From the NCBI RefSeq assembly GCF_003932785.1, contig NZ_RQYT01000003.1, forward strand, positions 62,001 to 126,000: 64,000 nucleotides of DNA. Direction: 5' to 3'. The notes under the pieces were generated by a model. It saw nothing but the letters and a program-made list of their open reading frames with translations, made no database searches and was not told the origin of the DNA. The stretch is from Arachnia propionica. GTDB lineage: Bacteria > Actinomycetota > Actinomycetes > Propionibacteriales > Propionibacteriaceae. Both the position numbers and the translations under genes were made by a program. This document shows, piece after piece, positions 54,233-62,323 of the stretch (within the stretch, counting starts at the first letter, position 1; every line of letters begins with the position of its first letter).

Positions 54233-55905
54233 TCGAAAGCGCAGTGGATCGGCAGGGCCCAGTCGCCTCGGACGTCGAGCAGCCGTACCCCGGGTGACTC
54301 CAGCCAGTCGGCCACGCGTTCCGCCTCCTCGAAGCTCCCGGCGGGCAATCCGCCGGGAGCTTCGTGCACCGTCTCGGCGAGACCCCGGAGCACCTCGGCC
54401 TCGGCCCTGACCTCCGCCGTGCGGGCGTGCCCCGCCGCGGCCAGCCGCCCGTGCCGCACCACATGGATCGCCCAGCCGTCCCGTTCGGGTGCGGCGGCGA
54501 TGATCTCCTCGCAACCGGCGAGTGCCCGCACCCGATGGAAGCGGCGGGAGGTCGTGTGGGCGGCTCGGAGCCGCGCCGTGATCTCCCCGGCCTCCTCGAA
54601 GCGTTCCTGCTCCGACAGCTGCCGGATCCGGGGCGCGGCATGACCCAGCAGGGTGCGCAGGTCCCCGGCCCACGCCTCACGGAGCTGCTCGATCCCCGCT
54701 GCGTGCTGTTTGGCCCCCGACCCGAGACGGCAGGGGGCGGGGCAGCGACCGATCTCGGCCAGGGCGCAGGCCTCACGTGGGGTGCGCGACGACAGGCGCT
54801 GGGAGCACTCGCGGATCCCGAACGCATCGCGCAACGCCCGCGCCACCTGCTCCGCCGCGGCGGCGGAGCGGAACGGCCCCCACACCGGTTCGTCACGAAC
54901 CGCTCTGCGCACCGTCGACAGCCGTGGATGGGGTTCCGAGGTCAACGTGAGCCACACCAGCCGGTGCTGGTTGCGGGAGCGTCGGTTGTACCGGGGGCGC
55001 TGGCCCTCGATCATCCGCAACTCCCGCACCTCGGCCTCCAGGGTCGTGGCGCAGGTGAGGGATCGAACCCGGGTGGCGAGGCGCACCATCTCGTGGATAC
55101 GGGGCCGTTGCTCCGCGGCGGAGAAGTAGGAGGCCACCCGGCGCCTGAGGTTGCGGGAGGTGCCGACGTAGAGGACCTCGGTGCGAGGGCGCCGATCCGC
55201 GTCCAGCCCGTCGTGCTCGAACCAGTAGACCCCGGGGGCCTCGGGCAGGTCCTTCGCCCACACCCGTTTCGCCCGACGTTCCGGGCTCACCCGGGAGAGG
55301 AACTCGTGGAGATCCTCCACGGTGTCCACCCCCAGGGTGCCGACGCGTTCGAGGAGACCGTGCAGCACGTCGACGGTGGCGCGGGCGTCGCTCAACGCCC
55401 GGTGATCCGGCTGCGTCGCCGAGCGGAAGTGACGGGCGAGGGTGGCCAGTTTCCGGTTCGGCAGCTCGCCCGGGAGGAGGACCTGCCGCGCGAGGGCGAG
55501 GGTGTCCACGACGGTCCGGCGTCGCCATGTCAGCCCAAGCTCGCGGGCGGCCCGCTTGAGGAAGCCGATGTCGAACGGGGCGTTGTGGGCCACGAGGATG
55601 GTCCCCGCCGCGAAGTCGAGGAAGGAGGGCACGGCCACCCGGACGGAAGGTGCGGTGGCGACCATCGTGTCGGTGATGCCCGTGAGTGCCTGGATCATCG
55701 GCGGAATGGACGTGCTGGGCCGCACGAGGGTCTGGAACTCACCCACCACCTCACCGCCGCACACCTTCACGGCACCGATCTCCGTGATCTCCGCATCGGC
55801 ACCTGCCCCCGTGGTCTCGAGGTCGACCACGCAGAAGGTGGCGACCCGCAGCGCCGTGCCGAGGTCGTCGAAGCTCGGCTGGCTCACCATGGGTGGATCC
55901 GTCAT
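54178..55905 (-). CDS. DEDDh exonuclease fused to UvrC/Cho-like GIY-YIG domain
   Basis: 575 residues. N-terminal DnaQ-like exonuclease with [19 protein letters not shown] (DxE), [10 protein letters not shown] and a [13 protein letters not shown]-type HxxxxD motif; then GIY-YIG-type [10 protein letters not shown] ... [19 protein letters not shown], and a UvrC-like C-terminal part with a cysteine cluster ([21 protein letters not shown]). Resembles Rv2191-type proteins of mycobacteria, probably in DNA repair. TAACGT (55913-55918, minus strand) is 7 nt upstream of ATG 55905: leaderless. Confidence 0.85.
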   Translation of the reverse strand: MTDPPMVSQPSFDDLGTALRVATFCVVDLETTGAGADAEITEIGAVKVCGGEVVGEFQTLVRPSTSIPPMIQALTGITDTMVATAPSVRVAVPSFLDFAAGTILVAHNAPFDIGFLKRAARELGLTWRRRTVVDTLALARQVLLPGELPNRKLATLARHFRSATQPDHRALSDARATVDVLHGLLERVGTLGVDTVEDLHEFLSRVSPERRAKRVWAKDLPEAPGVYWFEHDGLDADRRPRTEVLYVGTSRNLRRRVASYFSAAEQRPRIHEMVRLATRVRSLTCATTLEAEVRELRMIEGQRPRYNRRSRNQHRLVWLTLTSEPHPRLSTVRRAVRDEPVWGPFRSAAAAEQVARALRDAFGIRECSQRLSSRTPREACALAEIGRCPAPCRLGSGAKQHAAGIEQLREAWAGDLRTLLGHAAPRIRQLSEQERFEEAGEITARLRAAHTTSRRFHRVRALAGCEEIIAAAPERDGWAIHVVRHGRLAAAGHARTAEVRAEAEVLRGLAETVHEAPGGLPAGSFEEAERVADWLESPGVRLLDVRGDWALPIHCAFDQDRVTELMTTGVSGRSR

Positions 55906-55967
55906 GCCCAGCACGTTAGCGGGTGGGTCGGACGAAAATGTCGGACCCGGCTGCGAGGCTGTCGCCC

Positions 55968-56171
55968 ATGAACGAGATCGACATCGACTGCGCCAGGTGC
56001 GAGGTCCGCGGCAGCGGGTGTGAGGGGTGCATCATGAGTCACCTCCTCGACGACACGGAGGGAATCCTGAGACTCAACGGGGAGGAGGCACGCGCGGTGC
56101 GAGTGCTGGCCGCGGCAGGACTCGTGCCCGAGTCGAGGATGCAGTTTGGGAATGGCCTGAAGGTCGTTTAG
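55968..56171 (+). CDS. 67-residue CxxC protein
   Basis: Starts MNEIDIDCARCEVRGSGCEG (Cys at 8, 11, 18 and 21), a CxxC-x6-CxxC pattern that could bind zinc or a cluster, followed by SHLLDDTEGILRLNGEEARAV and a hydrophobic AAAGLVPES. I recall similar small proteins in other actinobacteria beside NlpC/P60 genes, but not a function. ATG 55968 is the last plausible start before the cysteines. Its 3' end contains the promoter of the next gene. Confidence 0.7.
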   Translation: MNEIDIDCARCEVRGSGCEGCIMSHLLDDTEGILRLNGEEARAVRVLAAAGLVPESRMQFGNGLKVV

Positions 56172-56174
56172 GAT
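56146..56174 (+). promoter_or_regulatory. Promoter of the NlpC/P60 gene
   Basis: TTGGGA (56146-56151), 17-bp spacer and TAGGAT (56169-56174), a good sigma-70-like promoter embedded in the end of the CxxC gene. It predicts a start near 56181 and a 30-nt leader carrying GGAG. Confidence 0.7.
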
Positions 56175-56212
56175 TCTCTCAGCTTGACTTCCTGAAGTGT
56201 TTGGAGATCCGA

Positions 56213-57301
56213 GTGAAGACAATCCGTACGGGTCTGGTGGGCCTGTTGGTCGCAACCAGCGCCGTGTTCGTCCCGATGGCCACTGCCGACCCGGACAAGG
56301 TGTCGCAGGCGAAGGCAGAACTCGAGCGGATCCGCGAGGAGGCGGCGGCCATCGATGCCGACATCATCGAGGTCGCGGCCCGCGCCGATGAGGCGGCTGC
56401 CAAGCTCGCCGGCATCAACACGGACCTCACCGCCCAGGAGCAGCGGGTCGCCCAGCTCGGGGCCGACCTGGGTGACGTGGCCATGCTGCAGTTCAACGGC
56501 GGCGGTCTCGACGTGACCACCCAGCTCCTCAGCAGCGCCACGGACTCCTCCTTCCTCTCGGGTCTGGCCACCATCCAGAACGAGGCCGACCGCAGCAACT
56601 CCGACCTGCAGGCCCTGCAGGTGGAGCAGGCGCGGCTGGACAACCTGCGCGACCAGCAGGTGAGCATCACCGAGGCCATCGAGCAGGACAAGGCCGCCAA
56701 GGAGCAGCTCGCCGCGGACTTCGACGCCAAGGAGGCTCAGGCCGAGGCGGTGTTCAACCGCTTGAACGCCGAGGAGCAGGAGCGGCTGCGCCGCCTCGAG
56801 GAGCAGCGCGAGCGTGAGCAGCAGGAGCGCGACCGGCGCGAGCGTGAGGCCGCCGCCTCCCGTGACGCCGCCTCCGCCCCGAGCCCGAGCGCGGCCCCGA
56901 GCGAGGAGGCCGAGAAGCCCGAGAAGCCCACCACCCCGGCCCCGCCCGCCAGCAGCCGTGGCGGATCCGCCGTCGAGGTCGCCCTCGCCCAGGTCGGCAA
57001 GCGCTACGTCTGGGGGACCGCCGGCCCGAACACCTTCGACTGCTCCGGTCTGATGAGCTACGCCTACCGCCAGCAGGGGATCTCCCTGCCCCGCACAGCG
57101 AGCCAGCAGTACGGGGTTGGTACCCCGGTCTCCAAGGGGGACCTGCAGCCCGGTGACCTGGTCTTCTACTACAGCGGCATCAGCCATGTCGGCATGTACA
57201 TCGGTGACGGCAAGATCGTCCACGCGGCCAACCCTCGCAGCGGTGTCACCGTCACGGGAGTGAACTCGATGCCCTACCAGGGCGCCCGTCGCGTCGGCTG
57301 A
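56213..57301 (+). CDS. Secreted NlpC/P60 peptidoglycan endopeptidase with coiled-coil domain
   Basis: 362 residues from GTG 56213 with GGAG spaced 7 nt. Signal peptide (about 1-25), long coiled coil (about 28-215), Pro/Ser/Glu linker, then NlpC/P60 domain with catalytic C277 (TFDCSGLMSYAY), H325 (SHVGMYIG) and H337. This is the Rip/CwlO-type layout; the coiled coil is typically docked by an activator such as FtsEX. Probably cleaves stem peptides during growth or division. Confidence 0.92.
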   Translation: MKTIRTGLVGLLVATSAVFVPMATADPDKVSQAKAELERIREEAAAIDADIIEVAARADEAAAKLAGINTDLTAQEQRVAQLGADLGDVAMLQFNGGGLDVTTQLLSSATDSSFLSGLATIQNEADRSNSDLQALQVEQARLDNLRDQQVSITEAIEQDKAAKEQLAADFDAKEAQAEAVFNRLNAEEQERLRRLEEQREREQQERDRREREAAASRDAASAPSPSAAPSEEAEKPEKPTTPAPPASSRGGSAVEVALAQVGKRYVWGTAGPNTFDCSGLMSYAYRQQGISLPRTASQQYGVGTPVSKGDLQPGDLVFYYSGISHVGMYIGDGKIVHAANPRSGVTVTGVNSMPYQGARRVG

Positions 57302-57313
57302 CCCCGACCCCCC

Positions 57314-58063
57314 ATGTGGTACCCGTTCTTCAAGACCTTTCTGTTCCGCCCGCTGGTTCGATACGGATTCCGCGCCCGCATCAAGGGTGCGGAGAACGTA
57401 CCCGCCGGCGGCGGAGCCATCTTGGCCAGCAATCACATCGCCGCGATGGACTCCGTCGTCATTCCCGCGATGCTGCCGAGAAAGGTGACCTTCCCCGCCA
57501 AGGCGGAGCTCTTCCGCGGTGACAAGGGGCTGGGCTCCAAGATCGTGGCGTGGTTCCTCAAGGCCATCGGCATGGTCCCCATGGAACGCGGCGGCGGCCG
57601 AGCCTCCGCGGCCTCCCTGCAGGCGATCACCGACGTGCTGGCCGCGGGCCAGGTCGTCGCGATCTACCCGGAGGGAACCCGATCCCCGGACGGGCGTCTC
57701 TACAAGGGCAAGACCGGCATGGCGCGCATGGTGCTCACCTCCGGTGCGCCCGTGCTCCCTGTCGGGGTCATCGGCACCCACAAGGTGAAGGGCCCCTTCG
57801 GGATCCCGTGGGTCCGCCGCCCCATCGTCGTCGTCGGCCCACCGTTGGACTTCAGCGAGTACCAGGGCATGCAGGGGGAGACCAAGCTCCTCCGGTACGT
57901 CACCGACGAGGTGCTGGCCGCCATCCAGCAGCTCACGGGACAGCAGTACGCGGATGTCTACGCCACGCGCGTCAAGCACGGTGACCTCAAGGAGGTGGGA
58001 CCCGACGAGTTCCTGCGGCCCCGCCCGGGCGACGGGGTGCGCCCCGAGGTGAGCCCCGGGTGA
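57314..58063 (+). CDS. 1-acylglycerol-3-phosphate O-acyltransferase family protein
   Basis: 249 residues, PlsC family. Acyltransferase motifs: GGAILASNHIAAMDSVV (NHxxxxD form), KAIGMVPMERGGGRA, and AIYPEGTRSPDGRLYKGKTG (EGTR). Attaches acyl chains to lysophosphatidate or a similar acceptor at the membrane. Stop overlaps the kinase GTG by 4 bp, so it is co-transcribed with the MacRS-like pair. Confidence 0.92.
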   Translation: MWYPFFKTFLFRPLVRYGFRARIKGAENVPAGGGAILASNHIAAMDSVVIPAMLPRKVTFPAKAELFRGDKGLGSKIVAWFLKAIGMVPMERGGGRASAASLQAITDVLAAGQVVAIYPEGTRSPDGRLYKGKTGMARMVLTSGAPVLPVGVIGTHKVKGPFGIPWVRRPIVVVGPPLDFSEYQGMQGETKLLRYVTDEVLAAIQQLTGQQYADVYATRVKHGDLKEVGPDEFLRPRPGDGVRPEVSPG

Positions 58064-59250
58064 GCCAGCCGCCCCCCACGTCGGCCGGTCTCGGCTGGCT
58101 CCAGGCCTCCTCGTCGTGGTTCCGTCAGGATTACGACGTCATCGGCAGGGTGTTCCTCGTCGCCACCCTTGTGCGTGCCGCCCTGGCGGTCCACACCGTG
58201 GTCATGAACCTCACCTTCGACAAGGAGGCGATCACGGACCTGCCGGGCATGGTGCTGGCCTTCGTGATCCTCCTGGGATGGACCGTCCTGGTGACCATGG
58301 TGCTGAGGCGCCCGAGCCAGCGGAGCCTGTGGGTGTACCTCGCGGACACGGCCGTCACGAGTGCCCTGATCCTCGTCACCCCCCTCGTCGTCACGACGCC
58401 CTACGCCGACACCTCCCTGGCGGGGTACTGGATGCTCGGCTGCTGCCTCTACGCGGCGGTGCTGCGGGACACGGTCACCGGCGTCGCCGCCGCCGTGCTG
58501 ACCTCGATGACGATGCTCGCCCTGCCCCCGAAGTTCGCCCTGCCGCGGATCGACCTCGCTCTCGGGGCGGTGCTCATCACCATCTGCACCGGCCTCCTCA
58601 TCACCCAGTTCAAGCACACGATCACCGAACAGGAGCGCGCCCGGATCCGCTCCGTCGCGCTCGGGGAGCGGGAGCGACTCGCCCGGATCGTCCACGACGG
58701 CACCCTGCAGGTGCTCGCCCTGGTGGAACGGGAGGGACGAGGCCTCGGACCGCGGGGGGAACGGCTCGCCAAGCTCGCCCGCCAGTCCGAGAGCCAGCTG
58801 CGTCGACTCATTCGGGATCAGGAGGTGTTCGACGAGTCCACCACCTGCGAGGTCGACCTCACCCAGGCACTCAGCAGGTTCGAGAGCCCGTCGGTGACGG
58901 TGTCGACCATGGCCGGCCGGGTCATGGTGGCCCGACTCATCGCCGAGGAGGTCGAGGCGACCCTCGGCGAGGCGCTGAAGAACGTGGAGAAGCACGCGGG
59001 CGAGGGGGCCAGGGCCTGGGTGCTGCTGGACCAGGAGGCCGACGACGAGGTGATCCTGTGGATTCGTGACGACGGGCAGGGAATGGACCCGTCCGAGATG
59101 GATTCTGCGGCGGAACGTGGCAGGCTGGGAGTCCGGAACTCGATCGTGGGGCGCATGGAGGCGCTCGGCGGATCGGCCGTGGTGAAGTCCAGCCCTGGTC
59201 AGGGCACCGAGTGGGAGTTGAGGTTCCCGATGATGTTGGGAGAGAAGTGA
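58060..59250 (+). CDS. macS: MacS-like sensor histidine kinase
   Basis: 396 residues. Five to six N-terminal membrane helices, then H212 in RIVHDGTLQVLALVE (the H-box with HD), N-box LGEALKNVEKHAG and G-box RDDGQGMDPSE, LGVRNSIVGRMEALGG. Fits the MacS family, which in Streptomyces works with MacR in development and antibiotic control; position beside the DAHP synthase gene is also similar there. GTG start, 4-bp overlap with the acyltransferase gene. Confidence 0.85.
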   Translation: MSQPPPTSAGLGWLQASSSWFRQDYDVIGRVFLVATLVRAALAVHTVVMNLTFDKEAITDLPGMVLAFVILLGWTVLVTMVLRRPSQRSLWVYLADTAVTSALILVTPLVVTTPYADTSLAGYWMLGCCLYAAVLRDTVTGVAAAVLTSMTMLALPPKFALPRIDLALGAVLITICTGLLITQFKHTITEQERARIRSVALGERERLARIVHDGTLQVLALVEREGRGLGPRGERLAKLARQSESQLRRLIRDQEVFDESTTCEVDLTQALSRFESPSVTVSTMAGRVMVARLIAEEVEATLGEALKNVEKHAGEGARAWVLLDQEADDEVILWIRDDGQGMDPSEMDSAAERGRLGVRNSIVGRMEALGGSAVVKSSPGQGTEWELRFPMMLGEK

Positions 59251-59918
59251 GCACCGCCGAGGGCTGCCGTGTCATGCTGGTGGACGACCACCCCATGTGG
59301 ATCGACGCGCTGGGGGAGGACCTCGAGGAGGAGGGTTTCCAGGTCGTCGCCGTCGCGAAGAACGGCACCGAATGTCTGCAACGTGCCCGGGCCACCCGGC
59401 CGGAGGTGGTCGTGATGGATCTGCAGATCCCCGAACCCGACGGGGCCACCTGCACCGAGCGTCTGGTGCGGGAGTTCCCGGAGATCAAGGTACTCGTCAT
59501 GTCGGCGAGCGGGGAACGCGATGACGTGCTGCGGGCCATGAAGGCCGGGGCCAAGGGCTATCTGGTGAAGTCCGCGTCGAAGGCGGAGCTGATCGAGGGG
59601 GTGCGGCGCACCGCGGCCGGGGACGCCGTGTTCACCCCGGGGCTGGCCGGGCTGGTTCTCGGCGAGTTCCGGCGCATGGCCACCGTCGCCAGGGAGCACG
59701 ACGACGAGGGTCCGGTGCTGACCTCGCGCGAGGTGGAGGTGCTGCGGCGGGTGGCCAAGGGACTGGCCTACCGGGAGATCGCGGAGGAACTGTTCGTCTC
59801 CCACCGCACCATCCAGAACCACGTCCAGAACGTGCTGCGCAAGCTGCAGCTCCACAACCGGGTGGAGCTGACCCTCTACGCGATCGACCAGGGACTCCAC
59901 GACCCGAACGAGCAGTAG
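59247..59918 (+). CDS. macR: MacR-like NarL/LuxR response regulator
   Basis: 223 residues from GTG 59247, which overlaps the kinase stop (GTGA) and has GGGAG upstream. Receiver domain with acidic pair in VMLVDDHPMW, acceptor D58 in VVVMDLQIPEPDG and Lys in GYLVKSASKAE; LuxR-type HTH LTSREVEVLRRVAKGLAYREIAEEL ... TIQNHVQNVLRKL. Partner of the preceding kinase; targets unknown. Confidence 0.9.
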   Translation: MSTAEGCRVMLVDDHPMWIDALGEDLEEEGFQVVAVAKNGTECLQRARATRPEVVVMDLQIPEPDGATCTERLVREFPEIKVLVMSASGERDDVLRAMKAGAKGYLVKSASKAELIEGVRRTAAGDAVFTPGLAGLVLGEFRRMATVAREHDDEGPVLTSREVEVLRRVAKGLAYREIAEELFVSHRTIQNHVQNVLRKLQLHNRVELTLYAIDQGLHDPNEQ

Positions 59919-59965
59919 CGGACAGGTCACCGACGGGGCCGCCCGGCTCGGGTAGTCTTCGCGGC

Positions 59966-61351
59966 ATGTCCTCCATCATCACCCGGGCCGAGTTGCGTTC
60001 CCTCCCCATGATCCAGCAACCGGAGTATGAGGACGCCCGAGCCCTCGACCGCGTCATCGACGTCATGGAGCAGCTGCCGCCGCTGGTGTTCGCTGGGGAG
60101 TGCGACGACCTGCGCGCCAAGCTGGCGGAGGTCGCCGAGGGGCGAGCCTTCCTGCTCCAGGGAGGCGACTGCGCGGAGTCCTTCGAGGCGGTCACGGCCC
60201 AGGACATCAAGAACAAGCTGCTGGTGCAGCTGTCGATGGCCGTCGTCATGACCTACGCCGCCCAGGTTCCCGTGGTCAAGGTCGGGCGCATCGCGGGGCA
60301 GTACGCCAAACCCCGCAGCAAGCCGACGGAGACCCGCGAGGGGGTGACCCTGCCCAGCTACCGGGGCGACGCCATCAACGGTTTCGAGTTCACCGAGGAG
60401 GCCCGGCGGCACGACCCGGAGCGCCTGATCCGGGTCTACAACGCCTCCGCGGCGACCCTCAACCTGGTCCGCGCCTTCGTCAAGGGCGGTTTCGCCGATC
60501 TGAGGGGGGTGCACACGTGGAACCGTGATTTCGTCGGGAACTCGCAGGTCGAGGCGGCCTACGAGGAGATGGCGGCCGAGATCGACCGCGCCCTGGCCTT
60601 CATGGTGGCCTGTGGCATCGAGGACCGGGCACTGTCCACAATCGACTTCTACGCCTCCCACGAGGCCCTGCTGCTGGAGTACGAGCGGGCGCTGACCCGC
60701 GTCGACTCGCGTTCCCAGCAGCTCTACGGCTGCTCCGGACACATGCTGTGGATCGGGGAGCGGACCCGTCAGCTCGACGGGGCCCACGTCGAGCTGCTGA
60801 GCCGAGTGCGGAATCCGTTGGGGATCAAGCTGGGACCGACCACCACCGCCGAGCAGGCGATCGAACTCGCCGACCGGCTGGACCCGGACCACGAGCCCGG
60901 GCGGCTCACCTTCATCACCCGGATGGGTGCGGGCCGGGTCCGCGAGGTGCTGCCCGAGGTCATCCGCGGGGTCGAGGCGACGGGCCGCAAGGTGGCCTGG
61001 GTGTGCGATCCCATGCACGGGAACACCTTCGAGGCCGCCAACGGGTTCAAGACGAGGTCCTTCGACGACGTGGTGGAGGAGGTCCGCGGCTTCTTCGACG
61101 TCCACGACGAGCTCGGCACCTGGCCGGGCGGGCTGCACGTCGAGCTGACCGGCACGGATGTCACCGAGTGCGTGGGCGGGTCGCTGCGACTCGAGGAGGC
61201 CGATCTGGCCAGCCGCTACGAGACGGTCTGCGATCCCCGCCTGAACCGGAACCAGAGCCTCGAACTCGCCTTCACGGTGGCCACGCGGTTGCGGCAGGGA
61301 CGCAGCCTGCGTCGCAACCCCGTCCAGGAGTTCCAGCCCCGGGAGTTCTGA
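59966..61351 (+). CDS. 3-deoxy-7-phosphoheptulonate synthase, class II
   Basis: 461 residues, AroG-type class II DAHP synthase. Conserved segments: LLQGGDCAESFEAVTAQDIK, VGRIAGQYAKPRS, GDAINGFEF, GCSGHMLWIGERTRQLDGAH (in parts), VAWVCDPMHGNT and GGLHVELTGTDVTECVGG. First step of the shikimate pathway. TAGTCT (59953-59958) lies 7 nt before the ATG: leaderless. Chorismate mutase at the start of the window could be its partner. Confidence 0.94.
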   Translation: MSSIITRAELRSLPMIQQPEYEDARALDRVIDVMEQLPPLVFAGECDDLRAKLAEVAEGRAFLLQGGDCAESFEAVTAQDIKNKLLVQLSMAVVMTYAAQVPVVKVGRIAGQYAKPRSKPTETREGVTLPSYRGDAINGFEFTEEARRHDPERLIRVYNASAATLNLVRAFVKGGFADLRGVHTWNRDFVGNSQVEAAYEEMAAEIDRALAFMVACGIEDRALSTIDFYASHEALLLEYERALTRVDSRSQQLYGCSGHMLWIGERTRQLDGAHVELLSRVRNPLGIKLGPTTTAEQAIELADRLDPDHEPGRLTFITRMGAGRVREVLPEVIRGVEATGRKVAWVCDPMHGNTFEAANGFKTRSFDDVVEEVRGFFDVHDELGTWPGGLHVELTGTDVTECVGGSLRLEEADLASRYETVCDPRLNRNQSLELAFTVATRLRQGRSLRRNPVQEFQPREF

Positions 61352-61364
61352 GATCCCGCGCCTC

Positions 61365-62276
61365 TCAGCGCCGGAAACGCTGACGCAGCTCCTGGACCAC
61401 CTCGTCGATCCGCCGGGACTCGCGCTTCGGCCAGGCGATGAGCAGCAGGGCCGCGACGACGATGAAGCCGCCGACGAGCACCTGCCAGGTCAGCTGCTCC
61501 ATGCCGAAGCCGATGGCGAACCCGGCCGCCCAGACGGGCTCGGAGCACATGATGATCGCGGAGGTGGTGGCGGGGACATAGCTCTGCGCCCAGCTCTGCA
61601 GGAACAGCGTCACCGCGCCGCAGAAGATCCCGAGGTACAGCACCGGCAGCGCAAGGTCCCACGTGGTCGGGACCTCGTACTGGACGAACGGGATGACGAT
61701 CAGGCATCCGGCCGCCCCCGTGAGGGCCTGGGCGAGGGTGAGGGACTGGACCGTCTCCGGGGTGACCCACCGGCCGAGGAGGACGATGTGGACGGCGAAC
61801 ATCACCGCACCGATGAGGGTGAGCACGGCCCCGTAACCGAACCCGCCCTCGCCACCGTGGCCGAGGGCGAGGATCGCGATGCCGGAGATGGTCAGAGCCA
61901 CGGCGATCCATGTCCGTGCGCCGGAGCGTTGCCGGAGGAACACCGCCGTGATGATGGCGGTGAAGACCACGTAGCTGGCAGTGATGAAACCGGAGAGGGA
62001 GGGGGCGGTGTACTCCAGGCCGATGAGCTGGATGGCCAGGCCGAAGTTGAACACCATGCCGAGGATGACCCCGTGGATGAGGGTCTCCCGTTTCATCCGC
62101 AGATGCGGCAGGAACGGGATGACGAGGCAGATGGCGGTCAGGAGCAGCCGAGAGATCGTCAGGCTGACCGGGGACATGTGTTCGTAGGCACCCTTGGCGA
62201 CCGCGACGGTTGATCCCCAAGCGGCCGCTGCGACGAGAAGGGCCAGGGCGGGGAGGAGCTGACGGTCCAATTTCAC
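61365..62276 (-). CDS. EamA family transporter
   Basis: 303 residues, ten predicted helices, two EamA repeats (LLVAAAAWGSTVAVAKGAYE and VLTLIGAVMFAVHIVLLGRW), a short charged C-terminal tail RRIDEVVQELRQRF. DMT superfamily; substrate unknown. GTG start, with TAGGAT (62283-62288, minus strand) 6 nt upstream and no Shine-Dalgarno: leaderless. Converges on the DAHP synthase gene, 13 bp between stops. Confidence 0.88.
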   Translation of the reverse strand: MKLDRQLLPALALLVAAAAWGSTVAVAKGAYEHMSPVSLTISRLLLTAICLVIPFLPHLRMKRETLIHGVILGMVFNFGLAIQLIGLEYTAPSLSGFITASYVVFTAIITAVFLRQRSGARTWIAVALTISGIAILALGHGGEGGFGYGAVLTLIGAVMFAVHIVLLGRWVTPETVQSLTLAQALTGAAGCLIVIPFVQYEVPTTWDLALPVLYLGIFCGAVTLFLQSWAQSYVPATTSAIIMCSEPVWAAGFAIGFGMEQLTWQVLVGGFIVVAALLLIAWPKRESRRIDEVVQELRQRFRR

Positions 62277-62323
62277 CGATTCATCCTAGCTGAACGGCGA
62301 GGAGGTCCCGGGCGCGTCGATCC

